Part shown: one piece after another, positions 54,223 through 61,941 of the stretch
Position numbering within the stretch: the stretch's first letter is position 1
Layout: the number at the start of each line of letters is the position of its first letter
NCBI GenBank assembly: GCA_040879985.1
Contig: JBBDJH010000001.1
Span: 62,001 to 126,000 of the forward strand
DNA length: 64,000 nucleotides
Source of the DNA: VRUE01 sp040879985
GTDB lineage: Bacteria > Actinomycetota > Thermoleophilia > Solirubrobacterales > 70-9
Direction of reading: 5' to 3'
Program-made: the position numbers and the translations under genes
The notes under the pieces: model-generated
What the model was told of the DNA's origin: nothing
Seen by the model: only the letters and a program-made list of their open reading frames with translations
The model's database searches: none

Positions 54223-55116
54223 TCACTCGATGCCGAGACGGTCGAGCAGATCCTCGTCGCGGCGCCAGTGGCTGCGCACGCGGACCTTCAGGTCGAGGTG
54301 GACCTTGGCGCCCAGCTCGGCCTCGAGCGAGCGGCGGGCGGCGCTGCCGATCTCCCCCACCTTGCGGCCGCCCTTGCCGATCAGGATGCCCTTCTGCGAC
54401 TCGGTCTCGACCCAGACCTCGGCCGCCACGGTGACCAGCCCGTCCTCGCGCGGCGTGACCTCCTTGACGCTGACCTCGACCGAGTGGGGAATCTCCTCGC
54501 GGGTGCGGTTGAGGATCTGCTCGCGGACCAGCTCGGCCAGCATCGTCTCGCTCGACTGGTCGCTGTGGTCCTCGGGCGGGTATAGGTAGGGGCCCTCGGG
54601 GACGAGCTGGCCGAGTCGCTCGACCAGCGCCGCCAGCCCCTCGCCGTTGCGGGCGCTGATCGGGAAGACCTCGTCGACGCCGTCCAGCTCGGCCGCCTCG
54701 GCGAGCACCGGGACCAGCTGGTTCGGCCCGGTTTTGTCGGCCTTGTTGACCGCGCAGATCGTCGGCAGCTTGCTCTTCGCCTCGACCAGCGCCTGGGCGA
54801 TGAAGCGGTCGCCGGGCCCGATGCCCTGCTCGCCGTTGACGACGAGCAGGGCCAGGTCGGAGTCGCTGAGCTCGCGCTCGACCCGGCTCTGCATGCGCTC
54901 GGTCAGCACGTCGCGCGGCTTCTGCACCCCGGGCAGGTCGACGAGGACGAGCTGGCGCCCGGCCGCGAGGTCGGTGGCGATGCCGCGGATCGCCCGCCGC
55001 GTCGTCTGCGGCCGCATCGATACGATCGCGACGCGGCTGCCGACGATCGCGTTGACCAGGGTCGACTTGCCGACGTTGGGCCGCCCGGCGAGACCGACGA
55101 AGCCGGCGCGGCTCAT
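54223..55116 (-). CDS. era: GTPase Era
   Basis: Small-ribosomal-subunit assembly GTPase. 297 aa. G1 GRPNVGKSTLVN near residue 11, G3 LVDLPGVQ, G4 AVNKADKTG, then the C-terminal KH domain with VWVETESQKGILIGKGGRKVGEIG. It is last in yqeY-phoH-ybeY-era, the arrangement found across bacteria; the ATG overlaps the ybeY stop. Confidence 0.96.
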   Translation of the reverse strand: MSRAGFVGLAGRPNVGKSTLVNAIVGSRVAIVSMRPQTTRRAIRGIATDLAAGRQLVLVDLPGVQKPRDVLTERMQSRVERELSDSDLALLVVNGEQGIGPGDRFIAQALVEAKSKLPTICAVNKADKTGPNQLVPVLAEAAELDGVDEVFPISARNGEGLAALVERLGQLVPEGPYLYPPEDHSDQSSETMLAELVREQILNRTREEIPHSVEVSVKEVTPREDGLVTVAAEVWVETESQKGILIGKGGRKVGEIGSAARRSLEAELGAKVHLDLKVRVRSHWRRDEDLLDRLGIE

Positions 55117-55478
55117 CGCAGGCCCGCCATCAGCCGCTCCTGCAGGGCGAGCATCTCGCCGTCATCCGTCTCGTGGTCGAAGCCGCAGAGGTGCAGGGCG
55201 CCGTGCACCGCCGCCTCGACCGGGTCGTCGCAGTGCTCGGGGCAGATCGCCACGTCGCCGAGCTCGCGCGGGCCGGCGACCGGGCCGGCGCCGTCGAGGG
55301 GAAAGGCCAGCACGTCGGTCGCGGCGTCGACGCCGCGGTGCTCGCGATTGAGCGCGCGGATCCGCTCGGCGTCGACCAGCTCGACCGCGAGGTGGCCGTC
55401 GGCGACGCCGGCGGCGGCCAGCGCGGCCGCGACCGCGTCGCGCAACTCGGCCGGCACGTCGGCGAGGTCAGCCGCCAT
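55113..55478 (-). CDS. ybeY: Endoribonuclease YbeY (rRNA maturation factor)
   Basis: Zinc-dependent RNase for 16S rRNA maturation and ribosome quality control. 121 aa from ATG 55478; a longer frame to 55541 would overlap phoH more deeply. LAVELVDAERIRALNREHRGVD, TDVLAFPLDG, GDVAICPE and the zinc motif VHGALHLCGFDHE (three histidines) are present. The N-terminal strand of typical YbeY is missing with this start, so an earlier GTG inside phoH is possible. Confidence 0.9.
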   Translation of the reverse strand: MAADLADVPAELRDAVAAALAAAGVADGHLAVELVDAERIRALNREHRGVDAATDVLAFPLDGAGPVAGPRELGDVAICPEHCDDPVEAAVHGALHLCGFDHETDDGEMLALQERLMAGLR

Positions 55479-56460
55479 CCGCACGCGGCTGCCGGTCGGC
55501 CTGCGCAGGACGCTCGCCCTGGCGCTCGGCGTGCTCGCCATAAGCGGCGACGATCCGCTGCACCAGCTTGTGGCGGACGACGTCCTCGCCGCCGAAGCGG
55601 ACGAAGGAGATGTCCTGGACCTCGCCGAGGATGTCGCGGACGACGACCAGGCCGGAGCGCTGGTCGGTCGGCAGGTCGATCTGGGTGACGTCGCCGGTGA
55701 CCACCATGCGCGAGTTGAAGCCGAGCCGGGTGAGGAACATCTTCATCTGCTCGGGGCTGGTGTTCTGCGCCTCGTCGAGGATCACGAAGGAGTCGTTGAG
55801 GGTGCGGCCGCGCATGAACGCCAGCGGCGCCACCTCGATCACGCCGCGCTCGAAGTAGCCGTTGACCCGGTCGGGGTCGAGCATGTCGTAGAGGGCGTCG
55901 AAGAGCGGCCGCAGGTAGGGATCGACCTTGGCCTGGATGTCGCCGGGCAGGAAGCCGAGCCGCTCGCCCGCCTCGACCGCTGGGCGGGTGAGGATGATCC
56001 GCTGCACCTCGCCCTCGGCCAGGGCGTGCGCCGCCATCGCCACCGCGAGGAAGGTCTTGCCGGTTCCGGCCGGGCCGATCCCGAAGGTGATCGTCTGCTT
56101 ACGGATCGAGTCGACGTAGCGTTTCTGGTTGAGCGTCTTCGGCGCCACCTTGGTGTTGCGGTGGCGCCAGACGACGTCCTCGAGGATCTCGGCCGGGCTC
56201 TCGTGCGCGTCGAGCGCGCCGGTGACCGCTTCGATCGTCCCCGCCGCGACCTCGTGCCCCTGCTCGATCAGGTCGACCAGCTCGTCGACGACCGTCGCGG
56301 CGGTCTGCACGTCGCCGGAGTCGCCGTCGAGGGTGAGCACGTTGCCGCGCAGATGGAAGTCGCAATCGAGGCGGCCGCGCAGCGCCCGCAGCACGGTGTC
56401 CTCGGAGCCGGCCAGCTCGGCGGCCACCGTGTTGTCGAGGGTCAGCTGCCTACGCGCCAA
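55468..56460 (-). CDS. phoH: PhoH-like ATPase (PhoL)
   Basis: Cytoplasmic P-loop ATPase of the PhoH family, possibly an RNA helicase. 330 aa. The N-terminal KH-like part is followed by the Walker A motif GPAGTGKTFLAV near residue 135 and Walker B SFVILDEAQNTSPEQMKMFLTR; MVVTGDVTQIDLP is a family signature. It lies in the usual yqeY-phoH-ybeY-era order, overlapping yqeY by 11 nt. Confidence 0.93.
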   Translation of the reverse strand: MARRQLTLDNTVAAELAGSEDTVLRALRGRLDCDFHLRGNVLTLDGDSGDVQTAATVVDELVDLIEQGHEVAAGTIEAVTGALDAHESPAEILEDVVWRHRNTKVAPKTLNQKRYVDSIRKQTITFGIGPAGTGKTFLAVAMAAHALAEGEVQRIILTRPAVEAGERLGFLPGDIQAKVDPYLRPLFDALYDMLDPDRVNGYFERGVIEVAPLAFMRGRTLNDSFVILDEAQNTSPEQMKMFLTRLGFNSRMVVTGDVTQIDLPTDQRSGLVVVRDILGEVQDISFVRFGGEDVVRHKLVQRIVAAYGEHAERQGERPAQADRQPRADGG

Positions 56461-56881
56461 GTTTTTCCCGCACCGCCGCGCTGACCCGCTTGCCGTCGGC
56501 CCGCCCGCCGAGCTTCGGCATCAGCGCCGACATCACCTCGCCGATCTGCTTCTGCTCGGAGGCGCCGGTCTCGGCGATCGCCGCCGCGACCAGCTCGGCC
56601 AGCTCCTCGTCGGAGAGCTGCGCCGGCAGGTAGGCCTCGATCAGCGCGGCCTCGGAGCGCTCGGCGCTCGCCTGCTCGGCCCGATCCGCCTCGCTGTAGG
56701 CGTCGGCGGCCTCAAGCCGCTTCTTGCGCTCGCGCTGCAGCACCGCGACCTCGTCGCCCTTACCCAGCTTGGCGTCCTGCTGCAGCGAGTCGACGATCAT
56801 CCGCAGCGCCGCGGCACGCTCGCGCTCGCCCGCCTTCATCGCCGTGCGCACGTCAGCCTGCATCTGCTCGAGAACGCTCAT
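56450..56881 (-). CDS. yqeY: GatB/YqeY domain protein
   Basis: 143 aa YqeY-family protein resembling the tail domain of GatB. MSVLEQMQADVRTAMKAGER opens it, the middle is a charged helix (DEVAVLQRERKKRLEAADAY), and the C-terminus has AYLPAQLSDEELAELV and GEVMSALMPKLGGRADGKRV. Function is unclear; a tRNA-related role has been suggested. It begins 5 nt after the vapC stop, so it may be read from the vapBC promoter. Confidence 0.9.
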   Translation of the reverse strand: MSVLEQMQADVRTAMKAGERERAAALRMIVDSLQQDAKLGKGDEVAVLQRERKKRLEAADAYSEADRAEQASAERSEAALIEAYLPAQLSDEELAELVAAAIAETGASEQKQIGEVMSALMPKLGGRADGKRVSAAVREKLGA

Positions 56882-56886
56882 CGCGT

Positions 56887-57303
56887 CTAAGGGTAGTCGG
56901 CGGCGTCGGGCGCCACGGCGAGGCCCTTGGAGACGAGATCGGCGATGTCGGCGCTGACCAAGGTCCAGCCGTGGCGGCGGGCAGCCGCTACGTAGGCGGC
57001 GTCGTAGGCAGTGAGGCCGTGCTCGGCGACGATGTCGAGGGCGGCATCGATCAGATCCGCGTCGACGGGGAGCACGCCTCGACACCGCTTCAAGATCAGC
57101 CGGGTGAGAACGCGTCCCTCGTCCGGGCGGCCCTGCTTGGCGCCGATGGCGTTGGCGACCTCGTAGAGAGTCAGATCCAGCGCGGCAAGCGGCTGCCCGA
57201 CCTCCCCGACCAATTCGCGCGCAGTCTCGTGGTAGCGCTCGGATGGGTCGGCGATCGCGACCCACACGCTTGCGTCCACGAGGTAGGTGTCAGTGCGATT
57301 CAC
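56887..57303 (-). CDS. vapC: VapC-type PIN-domain toxin
   Basis: Magnesium-dependent endoribonuclease of a type II toxin-antitoxin pair. 138 aa. The four acidic positions are visible: YLVDASVWVAI (Asp), LTLYEVANAI (Glu), LTAYDAAYVAAARRHG (Asp) and LVSADIADL (Asp), so it looks catalytically intact. It overlaps vapB by 14 nt. Downstream, yqeY follows after 5 nt, so the pair is placed inside a conserved housekeeping cluster. Confidence 0.9.
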   Translation of the reverse strand: MNRTDTYLVDASVWVAIADPSERYHETARELVGEVGQPLAALDLTLYEVANAIGAKQGRPDEGRVLTRLILKRCRGVLPVDADLIDAALDIVAEHGLTAYDAAYVAAARRHGWTLVSADIADLVSKGLAVAPDAADYP

Positions 57304-57526
57304 GATCTTCGCGGATCAGCCGCGCGGCGTCTCCGCCGAGACCCTCGGGAACCAAGGCCCTCTCGAGCATTGCCTCGATCTCGCCTCGTTCCGTTGCACC
57401 GGCGCCATCGAGCTCGTGCTCGGCGAGCCGGCGCAGGAATCCGCTGCGCGTCTCGCGATTGGCCCGCGCAAGGGCGTCGAGCCGGTCGAGCAGGTCGTCG
57501 GGCATTGAGATCATCACCTTGGCCAC
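57290..57526 (-). CDS. vapB: VapB-type ribbon-helix-helix antitoxin
   Basis: 78 aa from GTG 57526. VAKVMISMPDDLLDRLDAL is a ribbon-helix-helix N-terminus; the C-terminal part (GEIEAMLERALVPEGLGG) would wrap the toxin. The start is supported by a TATACT box ending exactly 6 nt upstream; a longer open frame upstream is a shadow of murI. Two direct CCGGATG copies flank this promoter and may be the binding site of the VapBC complex. Confidence 0.87.
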   Translation of the reverse strand: MAKVMISMPDDLLDRLDALARANRETRSGFLRRLAEHELDGAGATERGEIEAMLERALVPEGLGGDAARLIREDRESH

Positions 57527-57555
57527 CGGATGAGTATATACGGTATTGCCGGATG
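57526..57555 (-). promoter_or_regulatory. vapBC promoter with direct-repeat operator
   Basis: TATACT (minus strand, 57533-57538) ends 6 nt before the vapB GTG. CCGGATG occurs at 57526-57532 and 57549-57555, spaced 23 nt start to start, about two helical turns, on either side of the -10. The AT-rich GTATATAC core lies between them. The remaining 90 nt to murI show nothing recognisable. Confidence 0.6.
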
Positions 57556-57648
57556 CGATTGTCGTCGTCATGGACGGAACGCTCGCAGGCCGAGACGCGC
57601 CTATGGGTGGAGAAAGCGCCGTCTTTGAAAATTCTCTCGCCGGGATGC

Positions 57649-58473
57649 TCAGCAATGCCGGGAGATGTCGACATGCTCGACGTCTCCGAGCGGCATCTGC
57701 AGGAAGCGGGTGCCGAGCTCGCGGAAGGAATCGACGTCGCCGCTGCAGAGGAAGCGGTACTCGCCCTCGCCGCCGGCGGGCCGGGCGAGCGCCGCCGACT
57801 CGAGCGTGCGCTGGGCCGCCGCGGCGACCGCGTGGCCGCCGCTGACCAGGCGCACGTCGCGGCCGAGGATGCGCTGCAGCATCGGCGCGACCAGCGGGTA
57901 ATGGGTGCAGCCGAGGATCAGCGTGTCGACCTCGGCCCGCTTCAGCGGCGCGCAGTAGGCGCGGGCCATCTCGAGCACTCCCTGGTCGAAGGGGGAGCCG
58001 TCCTGGATGAAGGGCGCCAGGTCGGGCGCCTCGACCTCGGTCACCTCGAGCGCCCGCCCCTGCGCTTCGAGCGAGCGCCGGTAGGCGCCGCTCTCGACCG
58101 TGTTCGGCGTCGCCAGCACGCCGACCCGGGCGTTGTCGGTGATCGCGGCGGCGATCTCGGCCTGCGGCTCGACCACCGGCACCACCTCCACCCCGTGCTC
58201 GGCGGCGACCTCGCGCGCCACCTCCTCGCCGATCGAGGTCGCCGTGTTGCAGGCGATCACCAGCAGCTTGGCGCCGCCCGCCAGCAGCAGCGCCGAGATC
58301 GTTCGGATGCGTTCGCGGAGCTGCTCCGGATCGCGGCTGCCGTAGGGGAACATCGCCGTGTCGCCGAGGTAGACGAAGTCCTCCTCGGGCAGCGAGACGA
58401 GGCACTCGTGCAGGACCGTGAGGCCGCCGACGCCCGAGTCGAACATCGCGATGGGAGACGCGGCGCCCGGCAC
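57649..58473 (-). CDS. murI: Glutamate racemase
   Basis: Makes D-glutamate for peptidoglycan. 274 aa from a GTG at 58473 that shares one base with the stop of the upstream membrane protein gene. IAMFDSGVGGLTVL, YLGDTAMFPYGSRDP, VIACNTATSIG (first catalytic Cys) and TLILGCTHYPLV (second catalytic Cys) are all present. It lies between the DUF2269 protein and vapBC. Confidence 0.94.
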   Translation of the reverse strand: MPGAASPIAMFDSGVGGLTVLHECLVSLPEEDFVYLGDTAMFPYGSRDPEQLRERIRTISALLLAGGAKLLVIACNTATSIGEEVAREVAAEHGVEVVPVVEPQAEIAAAITDNARVGVLATPNTVESGAYRRSLEAQGRALEVTEVEAPDLAPFIQDGSPFDQGVLEMARAYCAPLKRAEVDTLILGCTHYPLVAPMLQRILGRDVRLVSGGHAVAAAAQRTLESAALARPAGGEGEYRFLCSGDVDSFRELGTRFLQMPLGDVEHVDISRHC

Positions 58474-58958
58474 TAAAGGAACGGCTTGTACGTCATGAAG
58501 AAGATCGTCACGACGACGAGCAGGCCGGCCAGCCCGCCGATTTTGCCGATCCTCTCGCTGAGCGCGTCGAACTCTTCGCTGAGCGAATCGCCGCTCTTCA
58601 GGTCCCGTTCGGCGAGCTCGCGCGCCCTCGCGGTCTGCGGCTGGAAGAAGGCGTGCTGGAGGCCGAAGAGGACGAAGATCGCCAGGAAGCCGAGGCTGAT
58701 GAAGGCATCGCCGGCCGCCCAGGGCCCGTCGACGAGCAGGTAGACGCCCGCCAGCAGGATGACGATCATGCCCGGGTTGACCAGGTAGCGGTCGCATTTC
58801 TGCACGCCCGCGAGCAGCGCCGGCGCCGCCCGCGGGAACTGCGGCACGACCGAGAAGAACAGCGCGTAGCCGAAGGTCGGCCCGAAGGCGAGCACGACCG
58901 CCAGGATGTGCAGGAACGCCGCGATCTTGTAGCTGGGGTCCACGATCGCCGCAAACAT
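58473..58958 (-). CDS. DUF2269-type integral membrane protein
   Basis: 161 aa with four hydrophobic helices: FLHILAVVLAFGPTFGYALFF, MIVILLAGVYLLVD, AFISLGFLAIFVLFG and GLLVVVTIFFMTY. A His in TM1 and the FLHI-FGPTFG pattern match DUF2269-like proteins, whose function is unknown (some are related to cytochrome-like membrane proteins). Between helices 3 and 4 is a charged cytoplasmic loop (ARELAERDLKSGDSLSEE). Lies between prmA and murI on the same strand. Confidence 0.75.
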   Translation of the reverse strand: MFAAIVDPSYKIAAFLHILAVVLAFGPTFGYALFFSVVPQFPRAAPALLAGVQKCDRYLVNPGMIVILLAGVYLLVDGPWAAGDAFISLGFLAIFVLFGLQHAFFQPQTARARELAERDLKSGDSLSEEFDALSERIGKIGGLAGLLVVVTIFFMTYKPFL

Positions 58959-58963
58959 ACCTG

Positions 58964-59779
58964 CTAGCGGCGGCGGAGCAGCAGGGCCGACCAGTCGCCG
59001 TCGTGGCGGCGCTCGGCCTCGCCGAGGCCCGCGGGGGCGAAGGCGGCTGCGGTGTCGTCGAGCTCGGTGGGAAGCAGGCCCGAGCAGATCAGGGTGGTGG
59101 GACTCCCACTCAGCTGTGCGGCGACCTCCTTCAGTACGGGCGCGGTCATGTTGGCTACGACCGTTGCGGGAAGAGCGGGGAGCTGCTGGCGCAGGTTCAG
59201 GCGCTCGAACTCGACGTCCACGCCGTTGGAAGCTGCGTTGGATGTTGCCGCCTCGATCGACGCAAGCTCGTGGTCGTAGCCGGCCACCGGGTCCCAGCCG
59301 AGCTTGGCGGCGGCGATCGCGAGGACGCCGGAGCCGGTGCCCAGGTCGGTGAGGGGGCCGCCCGCCTCTCCCGCCGCCTCCAGCTCGAGCAGCAGCTCGA
59401 GGCAGAGCCGCGTGGTCGGGTGGGCGCCGGTTCCGAAGGCGCGGCCGGGGTCGACGACGAGGTCGATCGCGCCCTCGCGCGGCCGCTCCCAGGAGGGGCG
59501 CAGCCAGAGCCGCCCGCCGATCAGCAGCGGCTTGTGGAAGTCCTGCCAGCGGTCGGCCCAGTCGTCGGGGACCTCGGTCGCGACCAGCTCGACCAGGCCA
59601 TCGCCGGCCGCGACCTCGATCTCGCCCAGCTCGGGGAGCTCACCCTCGCCGCCGTAGATCGCGTACTCGACATAGCCCGGGCCGCGCTCCTCCTCGACCC
59701 CGTTCGGCGCCAGCACGGTCAGCTCGGCCAGCACCTGCTCGGCCAGCTCGGGCACGCAGCGGACCGCCAGGCGGATCAA
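58964..59779 (-). CDS. prmA: Ribosomal protein L11 methyltransferase
   Basis: SAM-dependent trimethylation of L11. 271 aa. DPGRAFGTGAHPTTRLCLELL and LTDLGTGSGVLAIAAAKLG (SAM motif I) are diagnostic; VVANMTAPVL corresponds to the usual NILA-type motif. hrcA-dnaJ-prmA is the order of many Gram-positive heat-shock clusters. The ATG overlaps the dnaJ stop. Confidence 0.93.
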   Translation of the reverse strand: MIRLAVRCVPELAEQVLAELTVLAPNGVEEERGPGYVEYAIYGGEGELPELGEIEVAAGDGLVELVATEVPDDWADRWQDFHKPLLIGGRLWLRPSWERPREGAIDLVVDPGRAFGTGAHPTTRLCLELLLELEAAGEAGGPLTDLGTGSGVLAIAAAKLGWDPVAGYDHELASIEAATSNAASNGVDVEFERLNLRQQLPALPATVVANMTAPVLKEVAAQLSGSPTTLICSGLLPTELDDTAAAFAPAGLGEAERRHDGDWSALLLRRR

Positions 59780-60435
59780 CCGAAGGCTCTGCGGACCCGC
59801 GAGAAGAAGCTCCCCGCGTCGCCCTGCCGCGAGCGCAGGTTGCGCGGCCCGAGCGTCTCGCCGAGCTTCCCGGCCAGCTCGCGCTGCTCCTCGGAGAGCT
59901 CCTCGGGGACGATCACCTGCACGGCGACGACCATGTCGCCCGGCGGGCCGCCGTTGGCGCCGGGCATGCCGTGGCCGCGCAGGGCGAACTGGCTGCCGGG
60001 CTGGATGCCCGCGGGCAGCTCGATCTCACGCTCGCCCTCGTGGCTGGGGACCTTGATCTTGGCGCCCAGCATCGCCTCGACCGCGGAGATCTCGACCTGG
60101 TGGATCAGGTCCTGGCCGCGCATCGGCCCGCGCCGCGTTTCGAAGCCGAAGCCGGCGCCGAAGAAGGCCTGGAAGATGTCCTCGACCGAGCCGGGGCCGG
60201 CCGCGCCGGCGCCGCGCAGGCCCTGCCGGCCGTAGGCGTCGTAGGCGCGGCGCTGCTCGGGGTCGGAGAGCACCTCGTAGGCTTCCGCGGCGGCCTTGAA
60301 CTTCTCCTCCGCCTCGGGATCGTGGTCGTTGACGTCGGGATGCAGCTCGCGGGCGAGGCGGCGGAAGGCCGTCTTCACCTCGGCTTTGTTGGCGTCGCGC
60401 CCGACGCCGAGGATCTCGTAGTAGTCGGCGGGCAT
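59776..60435 (-). CDS. dnaJ: Short DnaJ-type co-chaperone without zinc finger
   Basis: 219 aa, versus about 370 for full DnaJ. The J domain (residues 4-68) has the HPD motif in ARELHPDVNDHDPEAEEKF. A short Gly/Phe linker (DIFQAFFGAGFGF) follows. The client domain is condensed: RGQDLIHQVEIS and EAMLGAKIKVP lead straight to IELPAGIQPGSQFALRGHGMP, with no CxxCxGxG zinc repeats. It resembles a CbpA-like or shortened DnaJ. Coupled to hrcA (1-nt overlap) and prmA. No grpE or dnaK is adjacent. Confidence 0.88.
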   Translation of the reverse strand: MPADYYEILGVGRDANKAEVKTAFRRLARELHPDVNDHDPEAEEKFKAAAEAYEVLSDPEQRRAYDAYGRQGLRGAGAAGPGSVEDIFQAFFGAGFGFETRRGPMRGQDLIHQVEISAVEAMLGAKIKVPSHEGEREIELPAGIQPGSQFALRGHGMPGANGGPPGDMVVAVQVIVPEELSEEQRELAGKLGETLGPRNLRSRQGDAGSFFSRVRRAFG

Positions 60436-61457
60436 CAGTCGTAGACCGACTCGCAGTAGCGCGAGAGCTCACGGGCGGCGCCGCGCACCGAGGCGATCGC
60501 GGTCGCGTAGTCCATCCGCAGCGGCCCGACGACGCCGACCGAGCCGAGGTTGCGGTGGCCGAGCCCATAGTTGGCGCCGACGATGCTGACCGAGCGCAGC
60601 TCCGGCTGCGGGTTCTCGGCGCCGATCCAGACGAACACCGAGCGCTCGTCGAGCGCCGAGCGCAGCATGCCGAGCACGCCGGCGCGGCGCTCGAGCGCCG
60701 TCATCAGCCGGTCGGCGCGGGGCAGGTCGTCGACGTGCGCTTCGGAGAGCAGCCGCGAGGCGCCCTCCATGTAGAGGGCCTCGTCGCTCTCCTGGGCGAG
60801 CTCGGTGAAAGCCGGCGCGAGCGTGGCGAGGAAGCGCGACTCGGCCCGGCCCAGCTCCGGATCGGCGAGCCGGTTGGCGATCATCCGCGCCCCGACGCTC
60901 ATCCCGGCGAGCGACTCGTTGAGGTAGCTGGAGGCCCACTCGACCAGGCCCGGGTCGACCGCCGCCGGGAAGTCGAAGACGCGCTTGGCGACGCTGCCGT
61001 TGGAGGCGATCGCGATCGCCATCACCTTGTGCGGCTGCAGGCGCAGGACCTCGACCCGGTGGATCGTCGCCGTGGCCGGCGCCGGCGCGGTGGCAAGCGC
61101 CATCAGGTCGGTCACCCGGGCCAGCGCCACGGTCGTCTCGCGCATAGCCTCATCGATCTCCCGGCGCAGCTGGGAGAGCTCCAGCTCGACATCCGGGGCC
61201 GGCTTGGCCGGCGGGGCCTCGATCAGGGTGTCGACGTAGTAGCGGTAGCCGATATCGGTCGGCACCCGGCCGGCGGAGGTATGCGGATGGGTCAGGTAGC
61301 CGGCGGCCTCAAGCGCCGAAAGCTCAGCGCGCACGGTCGAGGACCCCCACTCCACCCCAGGCTTCTCGGCAATCGGCTTCGAGGCCACCGGCCGACCGGA
61401 CGCCAGATAGGCGTCCACCGCCAGCCCGAGAATCAACTCTTGTCGCTCGGAAAGCAC
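60435..61457 (-). CDS. hrcA: Heat-shock repressor HrcA
   Basis: Winged-helix repressor that binds CIRCE operators of chaperone genes and is modulated by GroEL. 340 aa. LSERQELILGLAVDAYLASGRPVASKPIAE is the N-terminal DNA-binding domain, followed by VEWGSSTVRAELSALEAAGYLTHPHTSAGRVPT and the dimer domain ending in GPLRMDYATAIASV. GTG start at 61457 with TAGACT 6 nt upstream. I found no CIRCE-type inverted repeat in its upstream region, which instead holds a long-hairpin element. Confidence 0.95.
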   Translation of the reverse strand: MLSERQELILGLAVDAYLASGRPVASKPIAEKPGVEWGSSTVRAELSALEAAGYLTHPHTSAGRVPTDIGYRYYVDTLIEAPPAKPAPDVELELSQLRREIDEAMRETTVALARVTDLMALATAPAPATATIHRVEVLRLQPHKVMAIAIASNGSVAKRVFDFPAAVDPGLVEWASSYLNESLAGMSVGARMIANRLADPELGRAESRFLATLAPAFTELAQESDEALYMEGASRLLSEAHVDDLPRADRLMTALERRAGVLGMLRSALDERSVFVWIGAENPQPELRSVSIVGANYGLGHRNLGSVGVVGPLRMDYATAIASVRGAARELSRYCESVYD

Positions 61458-61463
61458 GCCTAA

Positions 61464-61469
61464 AGTCTA
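61464..61469 (-). promoter_or_regulatory. Probable -10 box for leaderless hrcA
   Basis: TAGACT ends 6 nt before GTG 61457 and begins 3 nt inside of the hairpin element at 61472-61549, so any -35 contact would lie within that element's arm. Confidence 0.5.
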
Positions 61470-61471
61470 GG

Positions 61472-61549
61472 AGGAGTGCCGGGTGACCCTCCCAAAACAC
61501 TCAAGCGAGGCTCCCGCCGAGCGTTTTGGGAGGGTCGCCCGGCACTCCT
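61472..61549 (-). repeat. Long-hairpin element with short loop (after the MaoC gene)
   Basis: 29-nt arms at 61472-61500 and 61521-61549 pair at 27 positions plus one wobble around a 20-nt loop. The arm core CCGGGTGACCCTCCC resembles cores of the 106-bp elements but the loop is 28 nt shorter. It overlaps the MaoC stop codon by 2 nt and lies just upstream of the hrcA -10 box. Confidence 0.85.
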
Positions 61550-61940
61550 ACAACGCAACCTCAGCCTGCGCATTCCGAATCGTCTGGTTCTCGCCCTGCG
61601 CGGCGACGATGTCGATCGTCGCCTTGCCGTCATCGGCCGACTCGACAGTGCCGGTGACGACGATCTCGGTCTCCGGCGCGCCCATGCCGCGGAACTGCAC
61701 CGAGAGCCGCTTCAGCGAGCCCGGGTCGCCGCCGGCGGCGGCGCCGGCGGCGCGGGCGGCGAGGCCCATCATGTAGAGGCCATGCAGGATCGTGTTCGGC
61801 AGCCCGACCGCCTGGGCGAACTCGGGATCGATGTGGATCGGGTTGAAGTCGCCCGAGGCGCCCGCGTAGCGGTGCGGCAGGTACTTGTCGGGGGTGACCC
61901 GCAGCTCGGCGATCTGGTCCCCGGCGCTCAACTCCGCCAT
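61548..61940 (-). CDS. MaoC-like dehydratase subunit (HadB-type)
   Basis: 130 aa hot-dog-fold protein. YAGASGDFNPIHIDPEFAQAVGLP carries the hydratase catalytic Asp and His, and ILHGLYMMGLAARAA follows. Resembles the catalytic subunit of mycobacterial (3R)-hydroxyacyl-ACP dehydratase HadAB/HadBC. It starts at ATG 61940, 1 nt after the stop of the 61942-62382 gene, forming a likely heterodimer with it. Its exact acyl substrate is unknown; a fatty-acid elongation role is inferred. Confidence 0.87.
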   Translation of the reverse strand: MAELSAGDQIAELRVTPDKYLPHRYAGASGDFNPIHIDPEFAQAVGLPNTILHGLYMMGLAARAAGAAAGGDPGSLKRLSVQFRGMGAPETEIVVTGTVESADDGKATIDIVAAQGENQTIRNAQAEVAL

Positions 61941-61941
61941 C

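Noticed and set aside
57649..58797. Longer start for murI upstream of 58473
   Set aside because: The extension is a shadow of the DUF2269 membrane protein gene; the GTG at 58473 gives the normal glutamate racemase N-terminus.
61458..61550. CIRCE operator upstream of hrcA
   Set aside because: GAGTG and CACTC pieces are present inside the long hairpin, but not the TTAGCACTC-N9-GAGTGCTAA arrangement.
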